NCBI GenBank assembly: GCA_022826045.1
Contig: JAJDVQ010000041.1
Location: 1-64,000 of the forward strand
Direction: 5' to 3'
DNA length: 64,000 bases
From: Acidimicrobiia bacterium
GTDB lineage: Bacteria; Actinomycetota; Acidimicrobiia; Acidimicrobiales; Poriferisodalaceae
Shown here: positions 40,603 through 49,430 of the stretch, one piece after another
Layout of the letters: each line of letters begins with the position of its first letter
Numbering within the stretch: the stretch's first letter is position 1
The notes under the pieces: model-generated
The model's input: only the letters and a program-made list of their open reading frames with translations
Told to the model about the DNA's origin: nothing
Database searches by the model: none
Made by a program: the position numbers and the translations under genes

Positions 40603-41456
40603 ACACCAGCGAATCAACGCCCATCCGCTACCCGCCGCAGAACCACATCCTGCGGCATCTGCGGCTCAGCCACCAGATGACGGATGACGGCACGCTGAGC
40701 GCCACCATGCCGGTTCTCGACGACCTCGCCGACGGGCCTTTGGCCGACGGCGGCTGGCTGCGGCTCGGCGCCCTCGCCACGCTGGTCGACTCGGTGGCCG
40801 GTCACCACGCAGTGCTGCAGGTGACGCCCGACTGGTCGGCCACGCTGCACCTGTCGACCGTCCTGGCAGCGCGTGCCGCCGGTGACGTGGTGACGGCCCG
40901 GTGCTCGCCGCTGCGGGTCGGTCGCAACCAGGTCGTCACCGAGACTTCGGTGACCGACGAGGCCGGAACCGAGATTGCCCGCTCGACCTGCACCTACGCC
41001 CGGCTGCCGCGGCGCGACGACACGCCTGTCGTGGACTCCGCCGCCCGGGAGAACGCCGTCGACTACCGGGAGGATGACGAGCTGGACCCCCGACCGCCCC
41101 TCGACGACTACCTGCGCATCACGCCGGTGCCGGGTGAGCCGCGCATCGAGTTGCCGATGCACAACCGCATCCGCAACTCATTCGGCTCGCTGCAAGGGGG
41201 CGCCTCGATCGTGGTGGCAGAAGTCATGGCGAACCACCTCGCCGGCCTGGAGGCGGGCGGCGAGCGCATCTCACGCTGCGTGTTCGCCGACATGCACTAC
41301 CTGGCGCCGGGCCGCGGCGGGCCGTTCCGGGTCGACGGGGATGTGCTGGCTCGCACCGATCACCTCGTCACCAGCCGCACCCGCATCTTCGAGACTGCCG
41401 GGGGCACCGACCGGTTGCTGCAGACCGCCACCGCGACCGCGGCCTACCTGGACTGA
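40599..41456 (+). CDS. PaaI-like double-hotdog thioesterase family protein
   Basis: Two hotdog-like halves, e.g. LRLGALATLVDSVAGHHAV and NSFGSLQGGASIVVAEVMANHLAG; ATGA overlap with coaE. Confidence 0.75.
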   Translation: MNTSESTPIRYPPQNHILRHLRLSHQMTDDGTLSATMPVLDDLADGPLADGGWLRLGALATLVDSVAGHHAVLQVTPDWSATLHLSTVLAARAAGDVVTARCSPLRVGRNQVVTETSVTDEAGTEIARSTCTYARLPRRDDTPVVDSAARENAVDYREDDELDPRPPLDDYLRITPVPGEPRIELPMHNRIRNSFGSLQGGASIVVAEVMANHLAGLEAGGERISRCVFADMHYLAPGRGGPFRVDGDVLARTDHLVTSRTRIFETAGGTDRLLQTATATAAYLD

Positions 41457-41542
41457 CCGATCCGGCCCCCAGGCGGCCGATCGCATCAAGACGAGCCGAC
41501 ACCGCACCCGCCGTGTCACACCGGCCCTCTACCGTGCAAGGC

Positions 41543-42397
41543 ATGGACACGGCGGCAGGAGGCACCGGGCTGGCGTCACGAGGCGGGCTGCCACGGATGG
41601 CGGCGTTCGACATCGATGGCACGCTGATCAACCGCCAGGGAGTGCTCACTGAACGGACTGCTTCAGCTCTGCGAGCGCTGACCGAGGCGGGTGTGGTTGC
41701 CGCCTTGGCAACCGGTCGCCCGTGGCCCCAGGTCCAATCGGTCCTGCGCGAGGCCCCCGGAATGTCGTATGCGGTGTGTCTCAACGGGGCAGTGGTCATG
41801 GACGCCGTTGCGGGCGAGCAGATCGCGGACCGCGCGATGACGCACTTCGAGGCCATCGAGGCGGCGCAGATCGCCCGCAAGCTGGTGCCCGACATCCGGC
41901 TCGGGCTCGACTTGGCCGACGGCCGGCATGTGTGGGAGCACGACTTCGCTCCGGACATGCCCATTGACCTGCTCGCCGATATCAGCGTTGCCCGCGTCGA
42001 CGATGCAGTCGCCGCCGTCGACGGGCCTGCGCTGACGTGGCTGGTGCACGCGCCCAGGGGCGACACGCTGGCGCTCATCGACGAGCTCGCGCCCGAGATG
42101 CCACTCGGCACCGAGATCCGCCCGTCGGGGCTGGATATGGCAGAGATTGCGGCTGCCGGGGTGAACAAGGCGGCAGGCCTCGAAGTCATCTGCCAGCGCT
42201 ACGGCATCGATGCCGCCGACACGATTGCCTTCGGTGACGGGCTGAACGACATCGACATGCTGCGCTGGGCCGGTCTGGCGGTCGCGATGTCGAACGCGTC
42301 TGCTGAGGTGCGCGCGGTGGCAGATGTCGTGGCGCCCGACCATCATGACGACGGCGTGGCGGCGGTGATAGAGCAGTTGCTGAAAGGAATCTCATGA
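41543..42397 (+). CDS. HAD-superfamily (Cof-type) phosphatase
   Basis: MAAFDIDGTLINRQGVLTERTASALRALTEAGVVAALATGRPW...NKAAGLEVICQRYGID...AFGDGLNDIDMLRWAGLAVAMSNA. Confidence 0.93.
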   Translation: MDTAAGGTGLASRGGLPRMAAFDIDGTLINRQGVLTERTASALRALTEAGVVAALATGRPWPQVQSVLREAPGMSYAVCLNGAVVMDAVAGEQIADRAMTHFEAIEAAQIARKLVPDIRLGLDLADGRHVWEHDFAPDMPIDLLADISVARVDDAVAAVDGPALTWLVHAPRGDTLALIDELAPEMPLGTEIRPSGLDMAEIAAAGVNKAAGLEVICQRYGIDAADTIAFGDGLNDIDMLRWAGLAVAMSNASAEVRAVADVVAPDHHDDGVAAVIEQLLKGIS

Positions 42398-42906
42398 CCT
42401 CCGAATCCGGCAGCGATGAACCCGAGCAGGCGGGTTCGGCGGGCGAGGCGGCGCCGCCCAAGCCGTCGATCTGGGAGCGGATGCAGCGCGGCATGGCCGA
42501 CCACAATGCCAAGGCCCCGCGCACACCCATGGGAATGCCCGAAGTCGTCGAGGACGACGACACAGACGATGTCGGCGCCGATACGCCGGAAGGGGCGACC
42601 GCCGAGCTTGTGCTGGAGCGCATCCATCACTACCGGGACACGATCCGCAGCTACCAGGTCCTCATCGAGAGCCAGCGAGTCGGGCAGATCCGCGACGACC
42701 GCACCGAGCGCTTCGTACTGCGTCCGGGCAGCTACATGCTGCGTCTGCGGTTGATGTGGATCTTCAGCCCCAAGGTGGTGGTCGAGCTGCCGGCCGGCAC
42801 CGAGACGCGCATGATCTGCGGCCCCAACGGCGGCATCCTGCAAGCGTGGCGCCTCTTCCTCGCCCCGACCACGGCCATCTTCCTCCGCTTCGCGGAGGAA
42901 GGCTGA
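42394..42906 (+). CDS. Conserved hypothetical protein
   Basis: ATGA overlap with upstream HAD gene; 170-aa ORF, no recognised domain. Confidence 0.65.
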   Translation: MTSESGSDEPEQAGSAGEAAPPKPSIWERMQRGMADHNAKAPRTPMGMPEVVEDDDTDDVGADTPEGATAELVLERIHHYRDTIRSYQVLIESQRVGQIRDDRTERFVLRPGSYMLRLRLMWIFSPKVVVELPAGTETRMICGPNGGILQAWRLFLAPTTAIFLRFAEEG

Positions 42907-42933
42907 ACAGGGCCGCCGGTAGGGTTCGGCGCC

Positions 42934-44211
42934 ATGAGCGAGCGGCGAGCTGCAACACCGTCGACATCGGCTGATGAGATCCGGTCGGAGCTGGATGCGT
43001 GGCTGTCTGACAACTGGGATCCCGACATCAGCGTGCGGGAATGGTGGGCGCGGCTGGCTGCTGCTGGTCTGTCCAACCCGACGCTGGCCGAACCGTTCGG
43101 CAGGGGATGGGGCCGCGCCGAAACCCGCGTCTTGGTCGATGCGATTCGCGCCGCTGGCGCCATTGGCTCGCCGGCCGGTCTGGGCATGCTGCTGGCGGCG
43201 CCCACCGTTCTCGAGCACGGCACACCCGAACAGATCGAGCGCTTCGTGCCCGCCATCCTCGACGGCACCGAATCGTGGTGCCAGCTGTTCTCTGAGCCGG
43301 GCGCGGGCAGCGACCTCGCCGGCCTGCAGACCAGGGCCGTCCGCGACGGCGACGAGTGGATCATCACCGGGCAGAAGGTGTGGACCTCTGAGGGCTCCCA
43401 CGCCGATGTGGGCATGCTGGTCGCCCGCACCGATCCCGAGGCGCCGAAGCACCGCGGACTGACGTGGTTCGCCTTCGAGATGGATCAGGACGGCGTCGAG
43501 GTGCGACCGCTGCGCGAGATGACCGGCCGGTCACTCTTCAACGAGGTGTTCATCGACGGGGCTCGCGTCCCCCACGCAAACGTCATCGGCGACCTGAACG
43601 ACGGGTGGCGCGTGACCAATACAACCCTCATGGTCGAGCGGGCGGGCATCGGCGGCAGCCACGGGCTCGCGTTCGCCGCCGCGCACCCCGGCTCGATCGC
43701 CGGTCATCTCGACCGGCCTGCTGGCACTTTTCGCGGCAAACGGCTCCCGCTCGCGGCCGGGGGAGTGGGACCGGGCACGCTCAATCAGCTCAGCTCCGAA
43801 GCCCGCGCCCGCGGCCGGGCCGACGATGCGCTCGTGCGGCAGGAGCTCGCTGCCTTGCACGTCGACCTCGAGCTCATGCGACTCTCCTCGATCCGCGGGC
43901 GGCAGCGATCTCAGCGCACCGGCGGCGAGGGCAATCTGGCGAAGCTGCGGATGACGGCCGCATTGAGACGCGCCCGATCGCTTGCCAGCACCATCCTCGG
44001 CGCGGACATGACGCTGTGGGGCGAATCCGCTGCGACCGACGGCGTGCTGCAGGAGATGGCGGTGTTCTCGCCCGCCCCGTCGATCTATGGCGGCACCGAC
44101 GAGATCCAGCGGAACATCCTGGGCGAGCGGGTGCTCGGGCTTCCCCGCGAACCTGGCCCTGATCCCGCCACACCGTTCCGGGAACTCGCCCAGAACGCGA
44201 CCTCCTGGTAG
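42934..44211 (+). CDS. Acyl-CoA dehydrogenase
   Basis: CQLFSEPGAGSDLAGLQTRAVRDGDEWIITGQKVWTSEGSHADVGMLVART...PAPSIYGGTDEIQRNILGERVLGLPREP. Confidence 0.95.
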   Translation: MSERRAATPSTSADEIRSELDAWLSDNWDPDISVREWWARLAAAGLSNPTLAEPFGRGWGRAETRVLVDAIRAAGAIGSPAGLGMLLAAPTVLEHGTPEQIERFVPAILDGTESWCQLFSEPGAGSDLAGLQTRAVRDGDEWIITGQKVWTSEGSHADVGMLVARTDPEAPKHRGLTWFAFEMDQDGVEVRPLREMTGRSLFNEVFIDGARVPHANVIGDLNDGWRVTNTTLMVERAGIGGSHGLAFAAAHPGSIAGHLDRPAGTFRGKRLPLAAGGVGPGTLNQLSSEARARGRADDALVRQELAALHVDLELMRLSSIRGRQRSQRTGGEGNLAKLRMTAALRRARSLASTILGADMTLWGESAATDGVLQEMAVFSPAPSIYGGTDEIQRNILGERVLGLPREPGPDPATPFRELAQNATSW

Positions 44212-44277
44212 CGGTCTGGCTCGGCACCCGCACCATCGGCACGCGCGGGCGCGGGACGCGGCGCAGAATGTCAAGCG

Positions 44278-45657
44278 GTGAGCACTCCTGAACCGCCTCG
44301 GGGCCTGGAGATCCTGCCCGAAGGCGGGGCCGACTTTGTCGGCGTCCAGGAGTCAGTCATCGAACGCCAGCCATCGCCGGCGCCTCCGCGCCTGATGGCG
44401 CTGCTGGTGCTGGTGCTCGCACTGGTCGCCGCAGCGGCAATCGTCGCGTGGCTGCGCGGCGGCGACCCTGCAGCGGGCGATGCCGAGACGGCGGCGACCA
44501 CCACGACGGCACCCCCGGCGACGACCACGACAGCGGCGCCTGAGCGTCCGCCACGAACCACGCTTCCCCCGCCGACCGCACTCGACGGACCGGTGGGCAG
44601 GCTGCCGCCGGTGCGGCCCGATGCGGAGATGATCGCCACGCTGGCGGGCGATCCGACTGGCAACGTTCGCGGCTGGCTGTTCCGCCTCGACCTGCTGAGC
44701 GGCGCGGCGACCTCTGTGCCGCTGCCCGGACTGCCGCACACGCTGATCGATCTCGACGGCGCCATCGCCGTAGGCATCGGACGAGACGTCATGCGGGTCG
44801 AGCCCGAGACCGGGGACACCGTCGTCATCGCCGAGGGCACCCCCGAAGTGCTGCCCGCCTTCAGCCCGCCGGGGATCGTCGCTGTCGTCCGCAGCACCGA
44901 GCACCTGTTTGCGCGAGTCGTCGGGCCCGACGGCGTGTTCCGATCTGCGGTGCAGCTGCCGAACGAGGCGCGGGTGCACGGGGCTCTCGGGGACCATGTC
45001 GTGGTATCGATGGCCGGTCGCGTCATGGCAGTGGACGGCCGCAACCAAGCGCTCCAGCTCGGAGCGGGGCGCGTGCTGGCAGTGGGCGACAGCCATGTCG
45101 TGCGGCTGCAATGCGAGCAATACGGCTGCAACATCGCCGACACGAGCTTCAGCGCCAGCGTCGGAGGCGACCGCCGTGACGAGTGGTGCGAAGACATCTG
45201 TGCCGAGGCGGCGGGGCAATTCGGCGACAGCGGCCAAGCCGAGCGAACCGAGGAGTGCGAGACGATCTGCGAGGGTTACCCGATTGTCACCGGCACGATC
45301 TCCGAGCGCATCATCGAGCTGCCCGCAGAGCTGGCCGCAGCGACGCCGGACCGCTGGAGCGAGCAAGGCCTGATGTCGCCCGACGGCAACCGCGTCGCGA
45401 TCCGACTGCTGCACGGCAACTTGACACCCGCAGGGGTGGTGGTCGTGGATCTCGACGAAGGATGGGGACGCCATTCGCCCGAGATCGGCGTCGATCTCGG
45501 AAACATGGCGTGGGCGCCTGACAGCCGGTTCCTGCTGTACACCCTCGACGATGACGTCATGGTGTGGGATGTCGACGCCGGGCCGGGACAGCTGCCCTCC
45601 GGCCGGGCCCACGTCGGCGAGCCGCTGGAGCACATGATCTTGCGCGCCGTCGGTTAG
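44278..45657 (+). CDS. Single-TM anchored extracytoplasmic protein with propeller-like domain
   Basis: TM segment LMALLVLVLALVAAAAIVAWL, Thr/Pro-rich linker, WAPDSRFLLYTLDDDVMVWDVDAG at C-terminus. Confidence 0.65.
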   Translation: MSTPEPPRGLEILPEGGADFVGVQESVIERQPSPAPPRLMALLVLVLALVAAAAIVAWLRGGDPAAGDAETAATTTTAPPATTTTAAPERPPRTTLPPPTALDGPVGRLPPVRPDAEMIATLAGDPTGNVRGWLFRLDLLSGAATSVPLPGLPHTLIDLDGAIAVGIGRDVMRVEPETGDTVVIAEGTPEVLPAFSPPGIVAVVRSTEHLFARVVGPDGVFRSAVQLPNEARVHGALGDHVVVSMAGRVMAVDGRNQALQLGAGRVLAVGDSHVVRLQCEQYGCNIADTSFSASVGGDRRDEWCEDICAEAAGQFGDSGQAERTEECETICEGYPIVTGTISERIIELPAELAAATPDRWSEQGLMSPDGNRVAIRLLHGNLTPAGVVVVDLDEGWGRHSPEIGVDLGNMAWAPDSRFLLYTLDDDVMVWDVDAGPGQLPSGRAHVGEPLEHMILRAVG

Positions 45658-45678
45658 AACGCGGCCGAGCGCCGTGAC

Positions 45679-46359
45679 TCAGGCGAGCTGGTCTTCGGCG
45701 ACGATCACGAACAGCCCGGCAGCCTCGATCAGCGGAGGGGCGCCGTCCGGCACGTCGGCGGCTTGCACCGTGAGGGAGACGTGAGACTTGCGCCCCTCGC
45801 GGCGAGTCTCGCGCCCGTCAAAGATCACCGGCTCGTCGATGGGGACGCCGCCCCGGTAGTCGATCTCGAGGCGAGCGGTGTAGGCGGCAATCCCCAAGCA
45901 CACCATCAGATACCCCAGCACGTCGTCCACCACAGCGCACACCGCTCCGCCGTGCACCCGGCCCGGGGCGCTCTCGAAAGCCGCGCCGAACGTCGCAGTG
46001 GCACGGACCCCGTCGCCGTGGCGGCGCATGTCGACTTCCATCGCAGTGGGATTGGCCGGACCGCTGAAGGCGCGGTCACTGAAGGCCATCACCTCGGCGC
46101 CGTCGGGCGGCGGAGGATCGACATAGCGGCGCGCGAAGTAGCCGGCCGGGCGGGCCACCGGCGCTGAGCTGGCCTCGAGCTGCTCGGCAGCCGCCTCGGC
46201 CCACGCGGCGATGCCGTCCAGCGTCTGGGGATCGGTGCGATGTCGCACGAAGGCGTGCGCCAGACGGCGCAGCGCACCGGCGGCCGCACTGCGTTCTTCG
46301 AGCTGGGGATCAGGGTAGATCAGGTGCAGGTCGCCCGGCAACGTATCCCGATCGAGCAT
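45679..46359 (-). CDS. PaaI-family hotdog thioesterase
   Basis: APGRVHGGAVCAVVDDVLGYLMVCLGIAAYTARLEIDYRGGVPID. Confidence 0.85.
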   Translation of the reverse strand: MLDRDTLPGDLHLIYPDPQLEERSAAAGALRRLAHAFVRHRTDPQTLDGIAAWAEAAAEQLEASSAPVARPAGYFARRYVDPPPPDGAEVMAFSDRAFSGPANPTAMEVDMRRHGDGVRATATFGAAFESAPGRVHGGAVCAVVDDVLGYLMVCLGIAAYTARLEIDYRGGVPIDEPVIFDGRETRREGRKSHVSLTVQAADVPDGAPPLIEAAGLFVIVAEDQLA

Positions 46360-46431
46360 GAGGCCAGTCTCGCAGGGTCGCGCAAGCAACTTCGAAGTCG
46401 CCGACGGCAGAGGGCGGGGCCGCCCCGGAGG

Positions 46432-47244
46432 TCAGCTCACCGCCCACGACAGCCAGCGGCCGTCGCGCCGCTCGAGCTGCAGCTTGTGCGCGAAGCACTC
46501 CGACAGCGACTCGGCCGTCAGCACGTCCTCCAAGGCGCCGCACGCCAGCGGCACGCCGTCGCGCAGGAGAAGGCCGTGGGTGAACGAGGGGGGGATCTCG
46601 TCGGTGTGGTGCGTCACGAGCACAGTCGCCGGCGTCTCGGGGTCTGCGGCCAGTGATTCCAGACTGGCCACGAGCTGCTCGCGGCCCGCCAGGTCCAGGC
46701 CGGCCGTCGGTTCGTCCAGCAGCAGCAGCTCGGGGCGGTTCATGAGGGTGCGCGCAAGCTGCACCCGCTGCTGCTCGCCTGAGGACAGGGTCGAGAATGC
46801 CCGATCAGCCAGTCGAGCTGCGCCCACGCGTTCCAGGCATGCCCGCGCGCTCGACCTGTCGGCATCGGAGTAGCTGTGCCACCAGGTCTCGAGTGCCGCG
46901 TAGCGCGCCGTCATCACGATGTCGAGAGCGCTGATGTCGGGCCGGAACTGGTCTCGCAGCGACGAGCTGGCCAGCCCGATGCGCCGCCGGTGCTCGCGCA
47001 CATCGACGGCCCCCCATCGCTCGCCGAGCACCTCGACGGTGCCGGTCGTGGGGAAGCGGTAGAGCGACATGACCTTGATCAAGCTCGTCTTGCCTGACCC
47101 GTTGGGCCCGAGCACAATCCAGCGTTCGTGCGCAGCGATGTCCCAGTCGAGCGGGCCCAGCACCGTGGTGCCGTCATAGACAACAGACACATTCCGCAGG
47201 GATGCGGTCGCGTCGCGCGGCGAGACGGTGGGGCGCTCGCTCAC
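46432..47244 (-). CDS. ABC transporter ATP-binding protein
   Basis: Walker A LGPNGSGKTSLIK, signature LSSGEQQRVQLAR, Walker B LLLLDEPTAGLD; GTGA overlap with next gene. Confidence 0.93.
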   Translation of the reverse strand: MSERPTVSPRDATASLRNVSVVYDGTTVLGPLDWDIAAHERWIVLGPNGSGKTSLIKVMSLYRFPTTGTVEVLGERWGAVDVREHRRRIGLASSSLRDQFRPDISALDIVMTARYAALETWWHSYSDADRSSARACLERVGAARLADRAFSTLSSGEQQRVQLARTLMNRPELLLLDEPTAGLDLAGREQLVASLESLAADPETPATVLVTHHTDEIPPSFTHGLLLRDGVPLACGALEDVLTAESLSECFAHKLQLERRDGRWLSWAVS

Positions 47245-49430
47245 GGGCGGTCTCGGGAACCCTCGCCGGCATGGGACACCCACGTGGCGTACATCTCGGC
47301 GTAGCGGCCGCCGAGGGCCACCAGCTCGTCGTGGGTGCCCAGCTCCGCCACGCCGCCGTCGTCGATCACGGCGATCCGGTCGGCTCGCATCGCCGTCGCC
47401 AGCCTGTGCGCAATGAGCACCGCCGTGCGGCCTTCCAGCAGCAGGTCCAGCGCACCCTCGATCTCGGCCTCGGTGCTGAGATCGACGCTGGAAGTGGCCT
47501 CGTCGAGCACGATCACCCTCGGCCGCGCCACGAACGCCCGGGCCAGCGCCAAGAGCTGCCGCTCGCCGGCCGACAGCGACACGCCCCGCTCGTGTACCTG
47601 GGTGTCCGCGCCCTCGGGCAGGCTGTCGATCAGCCGGCGCAGACCGACCAGGTCGATCGCCGCGTCGATGTCGGCGTCGAGCTGGGTGTCGATGTCGCGA
47701 CTGGCGCGGTCGCGCAGGCCGAATGCCACGTTGTCGCGGATGGTGCCGTGGAACAGGAACGGCTCCTGGGGAACAACGCCGAGCTGGTTGCGCAGCGACG
47801 ACAGCGTGACGTCACGCAGGTCCCAGCCGTCGATCGTGATCCGGCCTGCTGTCGGGTCGTAGAAGCGGATGATCAGTTTTGCGATCGTGCTCTTGCCCGC
47901 GCCCGTCGGCCCCACCAAGGCGAACGTCTCGCCGGGGCGGATGTCGAGGCTGACATCGCTCAGCACCTCGGGCGGGTCATCGCCAAACGGCTCGTCGCTG
48001 CCGGCAATGCCGCCCTCGGCATCGCCAAAGGGTGGCTGGCCGGCGCCGTTGCGCTCTGCGTGCTCGCCATTCGCGGTCGGCCCCATCCCCAGCGGGTCGA
48101 ACGACACTCGCATCCGTCGCGACTCGTCTGCGTCGCCATTCACCCTGTCGCCGGCTGTGCTGTTGCTGCCGTCGTCGGCAGTGCCCGCGGCGGCCGCATC
48201 GTCGTCATAGGCGAACGACACGTTTTCGAGCCGGATGTGACCGCTCACCGGCGGCAGCTCAGCCGCGTCGGGATGCTGGCGCACGGTCGGCTGTGTTGCC
48301 AGCACCTCGCTGATCTTGCGGAGACCGGACTGGCCTTGCTGGTAGGTGCTGTAGAGCTGCGCGAGCTGCTGGATCGGGGCGAAGAACCTGGTGACATACA
48401 GCACGAACGCGCCGAGCTCCCCGACGGTGAGGCTGCCTCGCACCACCATCGCCCCGCCGATTGCCAGCACCAGTCCCTGGGCGGCGATGCCGATCGCCTC
48501 GGTGCTCGGCCCGTAGATCGCCTGCACCCGGGACATGGACAGGTTGGCGTCGCGGAAGCGAGCGGTCACCTTGCGGTGCCGCACCGCGTTCTCCAGGCGA
48601 CGCCCGGTGGCTGCAATCACCCGGATCCCGGCCAGATTCTCGGACAGGTCGGCCAGCACGTCGGCGATGCGGTCGCGGATCTCGCCGTAGCCCGCCTCGC
48701 TGCGGGCCCGGAACCACAGCGTCAGCGCCACCAACGGCGGCACGATCCCTACGAGCAGGATCACCGCCAAGACCGGGTTGTAGGTGAACAGCACCACGGT
48801 CACGACGCACACCGTGAGCACCTGGATCAGCAGGTTCACGAAGCCTTCGTTGATGAGCAGCGCCACGTACTCCATGTCGGAGGTCATGCGGCTGAGCAGC
48901 ACGCCGGACTTGGCCGTGGTGTACCAGTCGAGCGAGAGCCGCTGGTAGTGGCTGAACAGGCGCAACCGCAGGTCGAACATGACCTGTTCGGCAATGCGCC
49001 CGTTCAGGCGTTGACGCAGCCGGCTGAGCAGGATGCTGACTGCGACAACGCCGAGAAAGATCAGCACCACCATGTTGAGCGCGAAGCGGTCGCCCGCTTC
49101 GATGCCGCGATCGATGCCCTGCTGGAAGAGCACCGGCACCGCTTGCATCGCCGTGGTCTCCCCGCAGAGCAGCAGCAGTGCCAGGCCCACGCTCCAGCTG
49201 TGCGGCACCAGCATGTCCCGCAGGCCGAACGGGCGCGCCCGCCCGCCCCCGGCGCCTCCGGCCACATGGTCGAAGTCGACGTCCGGCTCGGGGTGGGCCG
49301 GCTCGGCCTCCAGCAGCTTGTTCGCGCCTTCCTGCATCTCGGTCGGCACGCCGGCGAACGGCAGCCCCGCTGCGGCGCTGGCCTGTGTCGCAGTCGGCCC
49401 CATGTGGCCGGGGCCGCCGACCATCACCAT
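47241..49430 (-). CDS. ABC exporter, fused TM-ATPase (half-transporter 2)
   Basis: VGPTGAGKSTIAKLIIRFYDPTAGRITIDGWDLRD...LSAGERQLLALARAFVARPRVIVLDEATSSVD; N-terminal TM domain. Confidence 0.95.
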   Translation of the reverse strand: MVMVGGPGHMGPTATQASAAAGLPFAGVPTEMQEGANKLLEAEPAHPEPDVDFDHVAGGAGGGRARPFGLRDMLVPHSWSVGLALLLLCGETTAMQAVPVLFQQGIDRGIEAGDRFALNMVVLIFLGVVAVSILLSRLRQRLNGRIAEQVMFDLRLRLFSHYQRLSLDWYTTAKSGVLLSRMTSDMEYVALLINEGFVNLLIQVLTVCVVTVVLFTYNPVLAVILLVGIVPPLVALTLWFRARSEAGYGEIRDRIADVLADLSENLAGIRVIAATGRRLENAVRHRKVTARFRDANLSMSRVQAIYGPSTEAIGIAAQGLVLAIGGAMVVRGSLTVGELGAFVLYVTRFFAPIQQLAQLYSTYQQGQSGLRKISEVLATQPTVRQHPDAAELPPVSGHIRLENVSFAYDDDAAAAGTADDGSNSTAGDRVNGDADESRRMRVSFDPLGMGPTANGEHAERNGAGQPPFGDAEGGIAGSDEPFGDDPPEVLSDVSLDIRPGETFALVGPTGAGKSTIAKLIIRFYDPTAGRITIDGWDLRDVTLSSLRNQLGVVPQEPFLFHGTIRDNVAFGLRDRASRDIDTQLDADIDAAIDLVGLRRLIDSLPEGADTQVHERGVSLSAGERQLLALARAFVARPRVIVLDEATSSVDLSTEAEIEGALDLLLEGRTAVLIAHRLATAMRADRIAVIDDGGVAELGTHDELVALGGRYAEMYATWVSHAGEGSRDRP

